NCBI RefSeq assembly: GCF_014489615.1 | Contig: NZ_CP060825.1 | Location: forward strand, 6,618,001-6,682,000 | Length of the DNA stretch: 64,000 nt | Source of the DNA: Streptomyces genisteinicus | GTDB taxonomy: Bacteria > Actinomycetota > Actinomycetes > Streptomycetales > Streptomycetaceae | Direction: 5' to 3' | Shown: positions 15,592 to 26,419 of the stretch, piece after piece | Layout: each line of letters starts with the position of its first letter | Position numbering within the stretch: position 1 is the first letter of the stretch | Position numbers and translations under genes: made by a program | The notes under the pieces: generated by a model | The model's database searches: none | Seen by the model: only the letters and a program-made list of their open reading frames with translations | What the model was told of the DNA's origin: nothing

Positions 15592-16506
15592 TCAACTCGG
15601 CCGGGCGAAGGCCGTGATGCTCGACCGCAGCGAGCGGGCGTCCAGGCCGTGGGCCGCGATGTGCTCCTCCATCCGCCCGTACCGGCGCAGTTCGCGCCGG
15701 GCCACCCCGAGCCCCAGGACCCGGTGCGGCACGTCGGACAGCGCGTCGTTCGCCGCGGCGGTCGAGGTCCCGGCCAGGTACGGCTCCACGAGCACCACGT
15801 CCGCGGCCCGGCCGCCGTCGCCGACCGCGGCCCGCAGTCCGCGTGCGTCGAAGGGGCGCACCGTCGCGGCGTACAGGACGGTGGCGTCCAGACCCTCCGT
15901 CGCCGCCAGGACGTCGTCCAGGACGGGACCCACCGCGACGACGACCGGCCCCCGGGCCCCCTCGCGGACGGTCGTGAAGCCCGCGCCCGCCGCCGCGGAC
16001 GGCCGGGCGGCGGCGTTCGACTGGAGGGACAGCCGGAGGTACACCCGGTCGTCCCCGGCGGAGGCGCTCCGCAGCAGCGCCTCCGCCTCGTCGGGGTGTC
16101 CCGGGACGTGGACGGTCCAGCCGTCCAGGGTGTCCAGCAGGGCGACGTCCCCGGGCGCCATGTGCGTGAAGCCGCCCGCCGGCCAGTCGTAGGAGGCGCC
16201 CGCGCCGACCAGTACCGCCCCCGCTCCCTGGTGCCCGAGGTCGAGCTTCACCTGCTCGAAGGGGCGCTCGACGAGGAAGGCGGAGAAGGTGTGCACGATC
16301 GGCCGTATCCCGGTCAGCGCGAGGCCCGCGCCCGTGCCGATCAGCAGCTGCTCCCGGATGCCGACGTTGATCGCGCGGTCCGGATGGCGTTCCAGCGCGG
16401 GGGCGAACCCGTCCCGGCTGATCTCGGCGAGGACGAGGGCCAGCCTGGGGTCCTCGTCCAGGAGGCGGGTGGTGGTGGAGATGAATCGGTCTCGCATCGT
16501 GTCCAT
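15592..16506 (-). CDS. Transketolase, C-terminal subunit
   Basis: The 304-residue product corresponds to the pyrimidine-binding and C-terminal halves of transketolase. INVGIREQLLIGTGAGLALTG carries the catalytic Glu that activates thiamine diphosphate. FSAFLVERPFEQVKLDL and YDWPAGGFTHMAPGDVALL follow, and the C-terminal domain has VVAVGPVLDDVLAA. It works with the upstream gene product as a heteromer to transfer two-carbon units between sugar phosphates (or in a DXPS-like reaction). The ATG at 16506 has GGGAG 9 nt upstream. It is the distal gene of a two-gene operon whose promoter carries a SoxR-like box. Split transketolases are common in secondary-metabolite or pentose pathways, but no partner pathway is adjacent. 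Confidence 0.9.
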   Translation of the reverse strand: MDTMRDRFISTTTRLLDEDPRLALVLAEISRDGFAPALERHPDRAINVGIREQLLIGTGAGLALTGIRPIVHTFSAFLVERPFEQVKLDLGHQGAGAVLVGAGASYDWPAGGFTHMAPGDVALLDTLDGWTVHVPGHPDEAEALLRSASAGDDRVYLRLSLQSNAAARPSAAAGAGFTTVREGARGPVVVAVGPVLDDVLAATEGLDATVLYAATVRPFDARGLRAAVGDGGRAADVVLVEPYLAGTSTAAANDALSDVPHRVLGLGVARRELRRYGRMEEHIAAHGLDARSLRSSITAFARPS

Positions 16507-16525
16507 CGTGCGACGCTCCCGTCGG

Positions 16526-16550
16526 TTCGGTTCGGTTCGGTTCGGTTCGG
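16526..16550. repeat. (TTCGG)5 microsatellite between transketolase genes
   Basis: Five perfect TTCGG pentamers lie 20-44 bp upstream of the ATG of the distal transketolase gene, just before its ribosome-binding site. Slippage would alter the spacing of the short intercistronic region but not the reading frame of either gene. Confidence 0.85.
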
Positions 16551-16643
16551 CCGGCTCGGCCGGGTGGTGCGGTGCGGGTGGCGGCCGGGCGCTCCGGCGT
16601 GTGCCGCGCTGCGGCGCGGGTGGTGGTCGGAGGCGGGGTGCGG

Positions 16644-17348
16644 TCAGGCGTTCTTGGGCTCGACGCGGGCGACGACCGCCAGCGGACGCCCCGGGTGGGG
16701 AGCGGTGTACGCGGCGTGCAGGGCGGCGTGGTCGCGCCCGTCGACGGTCTCCACGGACCAGCCGGCCGCCTCGAACCGGGCGGCGATGCCGCCGGGCCTC
16801 GCGTGGCTCGCCGACGAGTTGTCGACGACCAGGACGTGCAGGGTGTCGAGGCCCGTGCCGCCGGCGAAGGCGATGGCCTCGTGGTTGCTGCCCTCGTCGA
16901 GCTCGGCGTCGCCGACGAGCACCCACACCCGCGGGTCGGTCAGGCCCTGGGCCCGCAGCCCCAGCGCCGTGCCGACGGCGAGCGGCAGCCCGTGCCCGAG
17001 CGATCCGCTGCCGATCTCGACGCCCGGCACCAGGGTGCGGTCCGGGTGGTGGCCGAGCGGTGAGGCGTAGGAGCCGAAGCCGGGCAGCCACTCCTCGGGG
17101 ACGAAGCCCTTGGCGGCGAGCACCGCGTAGTACGCCATCGGACCGTGCCCCTTCGACAGCAGGAACCGGTCCCGGCCGGGGGCCTCGGCGGTCTCCGGGG
17201 TCACCCGCAGGACCCGGTCGTAGAGCACCCAGAGGGCGTCGAGCGTGGAGGTGGCGGCGGGGCCGTGCTTCTCGGCCCCGGTCATCAGGGCCATCAGGCG
17301 CCGGAGGTCGCGACGGGCGGCGGCGGGCGTGAGCTCTGTGGTGGTCAT
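16644..17348 (-). CDS. Transketolase, N-terminal (thiamine-diphosphate-binding) subunit
   Basis: The 234-residue product is the pyrophosphate-binding half of transketolase. FLLSKGHGPMAYYAVLAAKG, SLGHGLPLAVGTALG and the Mg/diphosphate-binding motif VGDAELDEGSNHEA...VVDNSS (GDx25-30N) are intact. Together with the downstream gene it reconstitutes one transketolase. The ATG at 17348 is preferred over an upstream GTG. The MerR-type -10 ends 7 nt before it, so transcription would begin at the start codon and the message would be leaderless. The location beside pntAB and katG, and the SoxR-like box, point to a role in NADPH/redox homeostasis. Confidence 0.9.
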   Translation of the reverse strand: MTTTELTPAAARRDLRRLMALMTGAEKHGPAATSTLDALWVLYDRVLRVTPETAEAPGRDRFLLSKGHGPMAYYAVLAAKGFVPEEWLPGFGSYASPLGHHPDRTLVPGVEIGSGSLGHGLPLAVGTALGLRAQGLTDPRVWVLVGDAELDEGSNHEAIAFAGGTGLDTLHVLVVDNSSASHARPGGIAARFEAAGWSVETVDGRDHAALHAAYTAPHPGRPLAVVARVEPKNA

Positions 17349-17355
17349 GGACACC

Positions 17356-17386
17356 ACGCTGCAATCTCAAGTGGACTTGAGGTCAA
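17356..17386 (-). promoter_or_regulatory. SoxR/MerR-type promoter of the transketolase operon
   Basis: On the minus strand TTGACC (17386-17381) and CAGCGT (17361-17356) are separated by 19 bp. The spacer contains the perfect dyad CTCAAGT-CC-ACTTGAG (17366-17381). With its flank, CCTCAAGTCCACTTGAGA matches the enterobacterial SoxR box (CCTCAAGTTAACTTGAGG) at 15 of 18 positions. No soxR gene is in the window. Confidence 0.75.
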
Positions 17387-17445
17387 GCGCCGGACGCCGG
17401 GTCTGGACGCGCCAAACGTGTTCGTGACCACGGGTGAGAGTGCGG

Positions 17446-17570
<125 letters not shown>

Positions 17571-17596
17571 GAGAGGTTCGCCTCGTCGTCGCAGGT

Positions 17597-17634
17597 CGAG
17601 GGGCCGCTTCGGAGAAATCCGGAGCGGCCCCTCG
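17597..17634 (+). terminator. Hairpin terminator after tRNA-Pro
   Basis: CGAGGGGCCGCTTCGG pairs with CCGGAGCGGCCCCTCG around AGAAAT (one mismatch-tolerant pair). It follows the tRNA by 27 nt and is followed by a T-containing tract, consistent with factor-independent termination. Confidence 0.85.
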
Positions 17635-17886
17635 GTCGTTCTCCGTACGACGTCTCCTCTCCGCGGGCCGTGACGGCCTGCCCGGCCGCCTTCCGCCCCG
17701 GCCCGGAACCGCTGCGGCGCGCGGATTCCAGTCCCTTCGAGTGTTGCGTGAACCTCACTGGTAGGTGCTGTTCAAGGCGAGCCCCCGGCCGCCAAGCTGA
17801 TCGTTGCGCCCGGGGCCGTGGCGGGCGCGCCATCTGATCGGGTGCAAGAACGCCGTCCTGGGCCGCAACGCGAACGGAGAACGCTT

Positions 17887-19413
17887 GTGATCGTCGGAGT
17901 CCTCAAAGAGGCGAGGCCAGGTGAGAGCCGGGCGTCGGCCACACCGGCCACGGTCGGACAGATCCGCAAACTGGGCTACGAGGTCGTCGTGGACCCGGGT
18001 GCGGGCGTCGCGGCAGGCTTCACCGACAGCGCCTACGAGACGGCCGGTGCCACCATCGGGGACGCGGCCGCCGCGGACGTGGTGCTCGGGGTCAACGCCC
18101 CCGCCGCGTCGCAGCTGGACCGGGTGCGGCCGGAGGCCACGGTGATCGCGCTGTTCGCGCCGGCCTTCGACCCGGCGATGGTCGAGGAACTGGGCCGCCG
18201 CCCGTTCACCGCGCTGTCCATGGACGCCGTGCCGCGCATCAGCCGCGCGCAGTCCATGGACGTGCTCTCGTCCATGGCCAACATCGCCGGCTACCGGGCC
18301 GTCATCGAGGCGGCGCACGAGTTCGGGCGCTTCTTCACCGGCCAGGTGACGGCCGCCGGCAAGGTGCCCCCGGCCACGGTCCTCGTCGCGGGCGCCGGCG
18401 TCGCCGGTCTCGCGGCGATCGGCGCGGCCGGCTCGCTCGGCGCGATCGTGCGGGCCACCGACCCGCGGCCCGAGGTGGCCGACCAGGTCCGCTCCCTGGG
18501 CGGCGAGTACCTGTCCATCGAGTCCCCCGAGGTCGAGGTCTCCGCGACCGGCTACGCCAAGGAGATGGGCGACGACTACAAGGCGCGCGAGGTCGAGCTG
18601 TACGCCGCCCAGTGCCGCGAGGCCGACATCGTCGTCACCACCGCGCTGATCCCGGGGCGCCCCGCGCCGACGCTCATCACCGCGGAGATGGTGGCGAGCA
18701 TGAAGCCCGGCTCGGTGATCGTCGACATGGCGGCCGCGAACGGCGGCAACGTCGAGGGCACCGTGAAGGGCGAGAGGACCGTCACGGAGAACGGCGTGAC
18801 CATCATCGGGTACACCGATCTGGCGGGTCGGCTGCCGGCGCAGGCCTCCCAGATGTACGGCACGAACCTGGTGAACCTGCTGAAGCTGATGACGCCGGAC
18901 AAGGACGCCCGCCTCGTCCTCGACTGGGACGACCCGGTGCAGCGTTCGATCACCGTCGTGCGCAAGGGCGAGTCGGCCTGGCCGCCCCCGCCCGTGCAGG
19001 TGTCGGCGGCCCCGGCCCCGGCGGCCGCGGCGCCCGCGAAGGAGCCGGTGCCCGTGAAGGCGCCGATGACGGCGAAGCAGCGGTTCGGCGGAGTGGCCCT
19101 CGGCGCCCTCGCGCTGTTCCTCGCCGCCGCGTTCGCGCCGGCGGCGCTGCTGCCCCATGTGACGGTCTTCGTGCTGGCGATCGTGATCGGCTACTACGTG
19201 ATCGGCCACGTCCACCACGCCCTGCACACACCGCTGATGTCGGTGACGAACGCGATCTCCGGGATCATCGTCGTCGGCGCCGTCCTGCAGATCGGCCACA
19301 CGAGCACGGCGGTCACGGTGCTGTCGGCCGTGGCGATCCTCCTGGCCAGTATCAACGTCTTCGGCGGCTTCGCGGTGACGCGTCGCATGCTCGCCATGTT
19401 CAACCGGAGCTGA
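17887..19413 (+). CDS. pntA: NAD(P) transhydrogenase subunit alpha
   Basis: The 508-residue subunit binds NAD(H) and carries membrane helices of the proton-translocating transhydrogenase, which makes NADPH from NADH using the proton gradient. Residues 1-370 form the alanine-dehydrogenase/PNT domain: [15 protein letters not shown] opening, [23 protein letters not shown], the Rossmann loop [21 protein letters not shown] and the GGNVEGT segment. A Pro/Ala linker (about 375-400) leads to four C-terminal membrane helices with ALFLAAAF and [27 protein letters not shown]. Length matches the fused E. coli PntA. GTG at 17887 has CGGAGAA upstream; the longer frame into the tRNA terminator region is rejected. 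It is one base from pntB. Confidence 0.96.
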   Translation: MIVGVLKEARPGESRASATPATVGQIRKLGYEVVVDPGAGVAAGFTDSAYETAGATIGDAAAADVVLGVNAPAASQLDRVRPEATVIALFAPAFDPAMVEELGRRPFTALSMDAVPRISRAQSMDVLSSMANIAGYRAVIEAAHEFGRFFTGQVTAAGKVPPATVLVAGAGVAGLAAIGAAGSLGAIVRATDPRPEVADQVRSLGGEYLSIESPEVEVSATGYAKEMGDDYKAREVELYAAQCREADIVVTTALIPGRPAPTLITAEMVASMKPGSVIVDMAAANGGNVEGTVKGERTVTENGVTIIGYTDLAGRLPAQASQMYGTNLVNLLKLMTPDKDARLVLDWDDPVQRSITVVRKGESAWPPPPVQVSAAPAPAAAAPAKEPVPVKAPMTAKQRFGGVALGALALFLAAAFAPAALLPHVTVFVLAIVIGYYVIGHVHHALHTPLMSVTNAISGIIVVGAVLQIGHTSTAVTVLSAVAILLASINVFGGFAVTRRMLAMFNRS

Positions 19414-19414
19414 C

Positions 19415-20833
19415 ATGTCTGCGACCATCGCCGCCCAGGCGGCCTACCTCGTTGCCGCGCTGCTGTTCATCCTCGCGCTGGCAGGACTCTCCAAGCACGA
19501 ATCGGCCCGGCTCGGCAACGCCTTCGGCATGCTCGGCATGGGCGTGGCGCTCGTCGCCTCGGTCGTGCTCGCGATCGACGGCGACGTCAGCGGCGCCGGC
19601 CTCGGCCTGATGGCCGCCGCGATGCTCACCGGCGCGCTGATCGGCCTCCAGCGGGCCCGCGGCGTCGAGATGACCGGCATGCCCGAGCTGATCGCGCTGC
19701 TGCACTCCTTCGTCGGTCTGGCCGCCGTCCTGGTCAGCTGGAACGGCTACCTCAACGTCGAGCACGACCCCGACGGCCACGAGGCCCGCGCCCTGGACGC
19801 GCTCGGTACGCTCGGCATCCACCACGCCGAGGTCTTCATCGGCCTGTTCATCGGCGCGGTGACGTTCACCGGCTCCATCGTGGCGTACCTCAAGCTCGCC
19901 GCGAAGATCGACTCCAAGCCGCTGATGCTGCCGGGCAAGAACGCTCTGAATCTCGGCGCACTGGCCCTGTTCATCGCCCTGACGGTGTGGTTCGTGATCA
20001 CGCCGGACCTGTGGCTGCTGATCACCGTGACCGTCGTCGCGCTCGCCCTGGGCTGGCACCTGGTGGCCTCCATCGGCGGCGGCGACATGCCCGTCGTGGT
20101 CTCCATGCTCAACAGCTACTCCGGCTGGGCCGCCGCCGCGTCGGGCTTCCTGCTCGGCAACGACCTGCTGATCGTGACCGGCGCGCTCGTCGGCTCGTCC
20201 GGCGCCTACCTGTCCTACATCATGTGCAAGGCGATGAACCGCTCCTTCCTCTCCGTCATCGCCGGCGGCTTCGGGATCGAGGCGCCGTCCTCCTCGGACG
20301 TCGACTACGGCGAGCACACCGAGATCACCGCCGAGAGCGCCGCCGAACTCCTCGGCTCGGCCCGGTCCGTGGTCATCACGCCGGGCTACGGCATGGCCGT
20401 GGCGCAGGCGCAGTACCCGGTCGCCGAACTCACCTCGAAGCTGCGTGCGAGGGGCGTCGACGTGCGGTTCGGCATCCACCCGGTCGCCGGCCGCCTCCCC
20501 GGCCACATGAACGTGCTCCTCGCCGAGGCCAAGGTGCCGTACGACATCGTCCTGGAGATGGACGAGGTCAACGACGACTTCGCGGCGACCGACGTCGTCC
20601 TCGTGATCGGCGCCAACGACACGGTCAACCCGGCCGGGGCCGAGGACCCCTCCAGCCCCATCGCCGGCATGCCGGTGCTCACCGTCTGGGAGGCCGGCAA
20701 GGTCATCGTCTTCAAGCGCTCCATGGCCTCCGGATACGCGGGCGTGCAGAACCCGCTCTTCTTCCGTGAGAACACCTCGATGCTCTTCGGCGACGCGAAG
20801 GCGCGTGTCGAGGACATCGTCGGCGCGCTCTGA
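19415..20833 (+). CDS. pntB: NAD(P) transhydrogenase subunit beta
   Basis: This 472-residue membrane subunit has eight or nine helices in the first 265 residues ([17 protein letters not shown] through [12 protein letters not shown]-type segments). A cytosolic NADP(H)-binding domain follows with [53 protein letters not shown]-like and [17 protein letters not shown]. These are the invariant motifs of PntB. ATG follows the pntA stop by one base, so the pair is cotranscribed and coupled. A large hairpin ends the operon. Confidence 0.96.
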   Translation: MSATIAAQAAYLVAALLFILALAGLSKHESARLGNAFGMLGMGVALVASVVLAIDGDVSGAGLGLMAAAMLTGALIGLQRARGVEMTGMPELIALLHSFVGLAAVLVSWNGYLNVEHDPDGHEARALDALGTLGIHHAEVFIGLFIGAVTFTGSIVAYLKLAAKIDSKPLMLPGKNALNLGALALFIALTVWFVITPDLWLLITVTVVALALGWHLVASIGGGDMPVVVSMLNSYSGWAAAASGFLLGNDLLIVTGALVGSSGAYLSYIMCKAMNRSFLSVIAGGFGIEAPSSSDVDYGEHTEITAESAAELLGSARSVVITPGYGMAVAQAQYPVAELTSKLRARGVDVRFGIHPVAGRLPGHMNVLLAEAKVPYDIVLEMDEVNDDFAATDVVLVIGANDTVNPAGAEDPSSPIAGMPVLTVWEAGKVIVFKRSMASGYAGVQNPLFFRENTSMLFGDAKARVEDIVGAL

Positions 20834-23266
<2,433 letters not shown>

Positions 23267-23489
23267 GCGAGGGGGTCCGCCGTTCCCGTCGGGACGGGCG
23301 CCGACGGGGACGGCGCCCGCCGCCCGGCCCGGACGGCGGACCACCGGTGCACGGGTCGCGCCCCCGGCAGCGGACGGCGGATTCCCGGACCGGTCGGCGG
23401 CCGGCCGGCGCAAGCCGTTCTCGGTGGACGCGGACGCGGACGGCACGGGCGGGCGCGGGCCGCTGAGCTGTCCCGCGTCGCGGGCGCCG

Positions 23490-23515
23490 GGCTCCGCGGG
23501 ACCCCGCGGAGCCCC
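23490..23515. terminator. Hairpin between katG and SRPBCC gene
   Basis: GGGCTCCGCGG (23490-23500) and CCGCGGAGCCC (23505-23515) form an 11-bp stem, extended outward by GCGGGCG/CGCCCGC-type pairing. It lies 13 bp from the stop of the SRPBCC gene. Confidence 0.7.
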
Positions 23516-23528
23516 CGCGCCCGCCGGA

Positions 23529-23987
23529 TCACCCCGGGGTGATCCGGCCGCGCCATCCGCCGGACTCGCCGCCGCGCCCCTCGACGTACTCCTTGAAGCG
23601 CCGCATGTCGCCCTTCACCCGCCGCTCGATCAGGCCCGTCGCGGCCGCCGCCTTCTCCGCGAGGTCCCTCGCCTCGACGTCCATCACCAGCTCCACCCGG
23701 GTGCGGCCCTCGTCCAGGCGCTGGAAGCTGACCATCCCCTTCTGCTGCGTCTCGCCGCGGACGGTGTGCCACGCGATGCGCTCGTCGGCGAGCTGGTCGA
23801 TGATCTCGGTGTCGAACTCCCGTGTGATGCCGCCCAGTTCCATCGTCCAGCGGTTGTGGCGGGCGTCCAGCTGCACGACCTCCTCGACGCCCTCCATGAA
23901 ACGCGGGAACTCCTCGAACTGCGTCCACTGGTTGTAGGCGGTGCTCACGGGGACGTCGACCTCGATCGTCTCGGTCACCAGGCTCAT
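23529..23987 (-). CDS. SRPBCC (polyketide cyclase-like) protein
   Basis: The 152-residue protein has a START/SRPBCC helix-grip fold: IEVDVPVSTAYNQWTQFEEFPRFMEGVEEV near the N-terminus, WTMELGGITREFDTEI and SFQRLDEGRTRVELVMDVEA in the sheet, and a charged C-terminal helix (ERRVKGDMRRFKEYVEGR). This subgroup is common in actinobacteria, probably binds a hydrophobic ligand, and is not known to be catalytic. AGGAGG at 23996-24001 fixes the ATG at 23987. It is a single gene, convergent with katG and divergent from the phospholipase. Confidence 0.88.
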   Translation of the reverse strand: MSLVTETIEVDVPVSTAYNQWTQFEEFPRFMEGVEEVVQLDARHNRWTMELGGITREFDTEIIDQLADERIAWHTVRGETQQKGMVSFQRLDEGRTRVELVMDVEARDLAEKAAAATGLIERRVKGDMRRFKEYVEGRGGESGGWRGRITPG

Positions 23988-24242
23988 GGCCGTGCCTCCT
24001 CTCCTGACCGTCCCGCGGCAGGAGCTCTGCCGCGCGGACGGCACGCAGGGGCGCGTACCCCGGCACCGGTCACCGATGCCTCCCCCGCCCCCGCGGAGCG
24101 GCCGGCGTACCGCGCGCGGCGTACCGGGGATTCACCCCGTGTGCGCAGGGCAGACCCCAGGTGTTCGCCCGGAGGCGCCCCGCGCACGCTGTCCTCGGGG
24201 TGCCCCTCGCCGACCGCCCCCCACCCGCGAAGGACCACCCCC

Positions 24243-26297
24243 ATGACACCGTTGAACCGACGCCGCTTCCTCCAGCTCGCAGGCGGCGCCACCGCGCTCG
24301 GCGTGCTCTCCGAGTCCATCGCCCGGGCCGCGTCGATACCCGCGCAGGGGTCCACCGGCACCCTCCAGGACGTCGAGCACATCGTCGTCCTCATGCAGGA
24401 GAACCGTTCCTTCGACCACTACTTCGGCGCCCTGAAAGGCGTCCGCGGCTTCGGCGACCCCCGGCCCGTCACCCTGCCCAGCGGCAGGAGCGTGTGGAAC
24501 CAGTCCGACGGCAGGAAGGTGACGCTTCCCTTCCGGCCGGCCGGCGACGACCTCGGGATGGAGTTCCTCCAGGGGCTCAACCACGACTGGGCCGGCGGCC
24601 AGAAGGCGTTCAACAGGGGACGCTACGACCAGTGGGTGCCCGCCAAGACCGCGACCACGATGGCGTACCTGACACGCGACGACATCCCCTTCCACTACGC
24701 GCTCGCCGACGCGTTCACCGTGTGCGACGCCTACCACTGCTCCGTCATCGGCTCCACCGACCCCAACCGCTACTACCTGTGGAGCGGACACACCGGCAAC
24801 GACGGCACCGGCGGCGGCCCCGTCCTGGACAACGCCGAGGCCGGCTACGGCTGGACCACCTACCCCGAGCGCCTGGAGGCGGCCGGCGTCTCCTGGAAGG
24901 TGTACCAGGACATCGGCGACGGCCTGGACGCCGCCGGGTCCTGGGGCTGGATCGAGGACGCCCACCGCGGCAACTACGGCGACAACTCCCTGCTGTACTT
25001 CGACAGCTACCGCACCGCCCTCCCCGGCAGCCCGCTGCACGACAAGGCCCGCACCGGCACCGACGCCGCGGCGGGCGACGGCCTGTTCGACGTCCTGCGG
25101 GCCGACGTACGGGCCGGGCGGCTGCCCGCCGTCTCCTGGATCGCGGCGCCCGAGGCGTACTCCGAGCACTCCAACTGGCCCTCCAACTACGGTGCCTGGT
25201 ACATCGCCCAGGTCCTCGACGCGCTCACCTCCGACCCCGACGTCTGGGCCCGTACGGCCCTGTTCGTCACCTACGACGAGAACGACGGCTTCTTCGACCA
25301 CGTCGTCCCGCCCTACGCGCCCGCCGACGCCTCCCAGGGCCTGTCCACCGTGCCCACCGCCCTGGACACCTACCCCGGCTCGGCCCGCTTCGCCGCCGGA
25401 CCCTACGGTCTCGGCCCCCGCGTCCCCATGCTCGTCGTCTCCCCCTGGAGCACCGGCGGCTACTCCTGCTCGGAGACGTTCGACCACACCTCCGTCATCC
25501 GCTTCATGGAACGCCGCTTCGGCGTCCCCGAACCCCAGATCTCGCCCTGGCGCCGCGCCGTGTGCGGCGACCTCACCTCGGCCTTCGACTTCGCCCGCAC
25601 CGGCAGCACGCCCGGACTCCCGGCCACCGACGGCTACGTCCCGCCGGACCGCGAACGCCACCCCGACTTCCGGCCGACCCCGCCGGCGAACGGCTCCATG
25701 CCCCGCCAGGAGCCCGGCAGGCGGCCCACCCGGCCGCTGCGCTACGCCCCGTACGTCGACGGCGCCGCCGACACGGCGGCCGGCACCTACCGCCTCACCT
25801 TCGCGGGCGGCCCCGGCGCCGGCGCCCAGTTCCTCGTCACCGCCGCCAACCGCACCGACGCCCCCTGGACCTACACCGCCGCCGCCGGCGCGTCGGTCGC
25901 CGACACCTGGAACACCCGCTGGTCGAACGGCACCACCGACCTCACCGTCCACGGACCCAACGGCTTCCTGCGCCGGTTCCGCGGTCCGGGCACGACCTCC
26001 GCGCCCGAGGTGACGGCCCGTCACGAGGCGGCCACCGGCTCTCTCGCCCTCACCGTCACCAACCCGTCCGCGGCCGCGACCGAGGTCACCGTCGCCGAGT
26101 CCTACGGCTCCACCACCCGCCGGCTCGCCGTCCCGGCAGGCGGGACGGTCCGCCACACCCTCGACCTGCGCGCCTCGGGGAACTGGTACGACGTCACGGT
26201 CACCGCGAGCGGCCTCCCCGGCTTCCTGCGCCGTCTCGCGGGCCACGTGGAGACCGGCGTCCCCGGGCTCTCCGACCCCGGCATCCTCACCGGCTGA
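24243..26297 (+). CDS. Tat-secreted phospholipase C (phosphocholine-specific type)
   Basis: The 684-residue exported phospholipase C of the acid-phosphatase-like PLC family hydrolyses phospholipid head groups. The twin-arginine signal is NRRRFLQLAGGATALGVL (residues 5-22). The catalytic domain begins with HIVVLMQENRSFDHYFGALKG (about 45-65) and includes DAYHCSVIGSTDPNRYY, YDENDGFFDHVVPPYAP and SPWSTGGYSCSETFDHTS. Two C-terminal DUF756 beta-modules (about 500-684) follow, typical of non-haemolytic PlcN-type enzymes. ATG has GAAGGA upstream. It may be a phosphate-scavenging enzyme like phoD in this window; no PHO box was located. Confidence 0.93.
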   Translation: MTPLNRRRFLQLAGGATALGVLSESIARAASIPAQGSTGTLQDVEHIVVLMQENRSFDHYFGALKGVRGFGDPRPVTLPSGRSVWNQSDGRKVTLPFRPAGDDLGMEFLQGLNHDWAGGQKAFNRGRYDQWVPAKTATTMAYLTRDDIPFHYALADAFTVCDAYHCSVIGSTDPNRYYLWSGHTGNDGTGGGPVLDNAEAGYGWTTYPERLEAAGVSWKVYQDIGDGLDAAGSWGWIEDAHRGNYGDNSLLYFDSYRTALPGSPLHDKARTGTDAAAGDGLFDVLRADVRAGRLPAVSWIAAPEAYSEHSNWPSNYGAWYIAQVLDALTSDPDVWARTALFVTYDENDGFFDHVVPPYAPADASQGLSTVPTALDTYPGSARFAAGPYGLGPRVPMLVVSPWSTGGYSCSETFDHTSVIRFMERRFGVPEPQISPWRRAVCGDLTSAFDFARTGSTPGLPATDGYVPPDRERHPDFRPTPPANGSMPRQEPGRRPTRPLRYAPYVDGAADTAAGTYRLTFAGGPGAGAQFLVTAANRTDAPWTYTAAAGASVADTWNTRWSNGTTDLTVHGPNGFLRRFRGPGTTSAPEVTARHEAATGSLALTVTNPSAAATEVTVAESYGSTTRRLAVPAGGTVRHTLDLRASGNWYDVTVTASGLPGFLRRLAGHVETGVPGLSDPGILTG

Positions 26298-26419
26298 CCC
26301 GCGCTCCCGCCCCGCTCCCTTTCACCCACGGGCCGGGGCGGGTCCCCGCCCGCCACGAGGACCGCGACCGGCCGCGCCGGGACCCCGGGCGGACGGCGGG
26401 ACCCCGGGAGGACGCCTGC

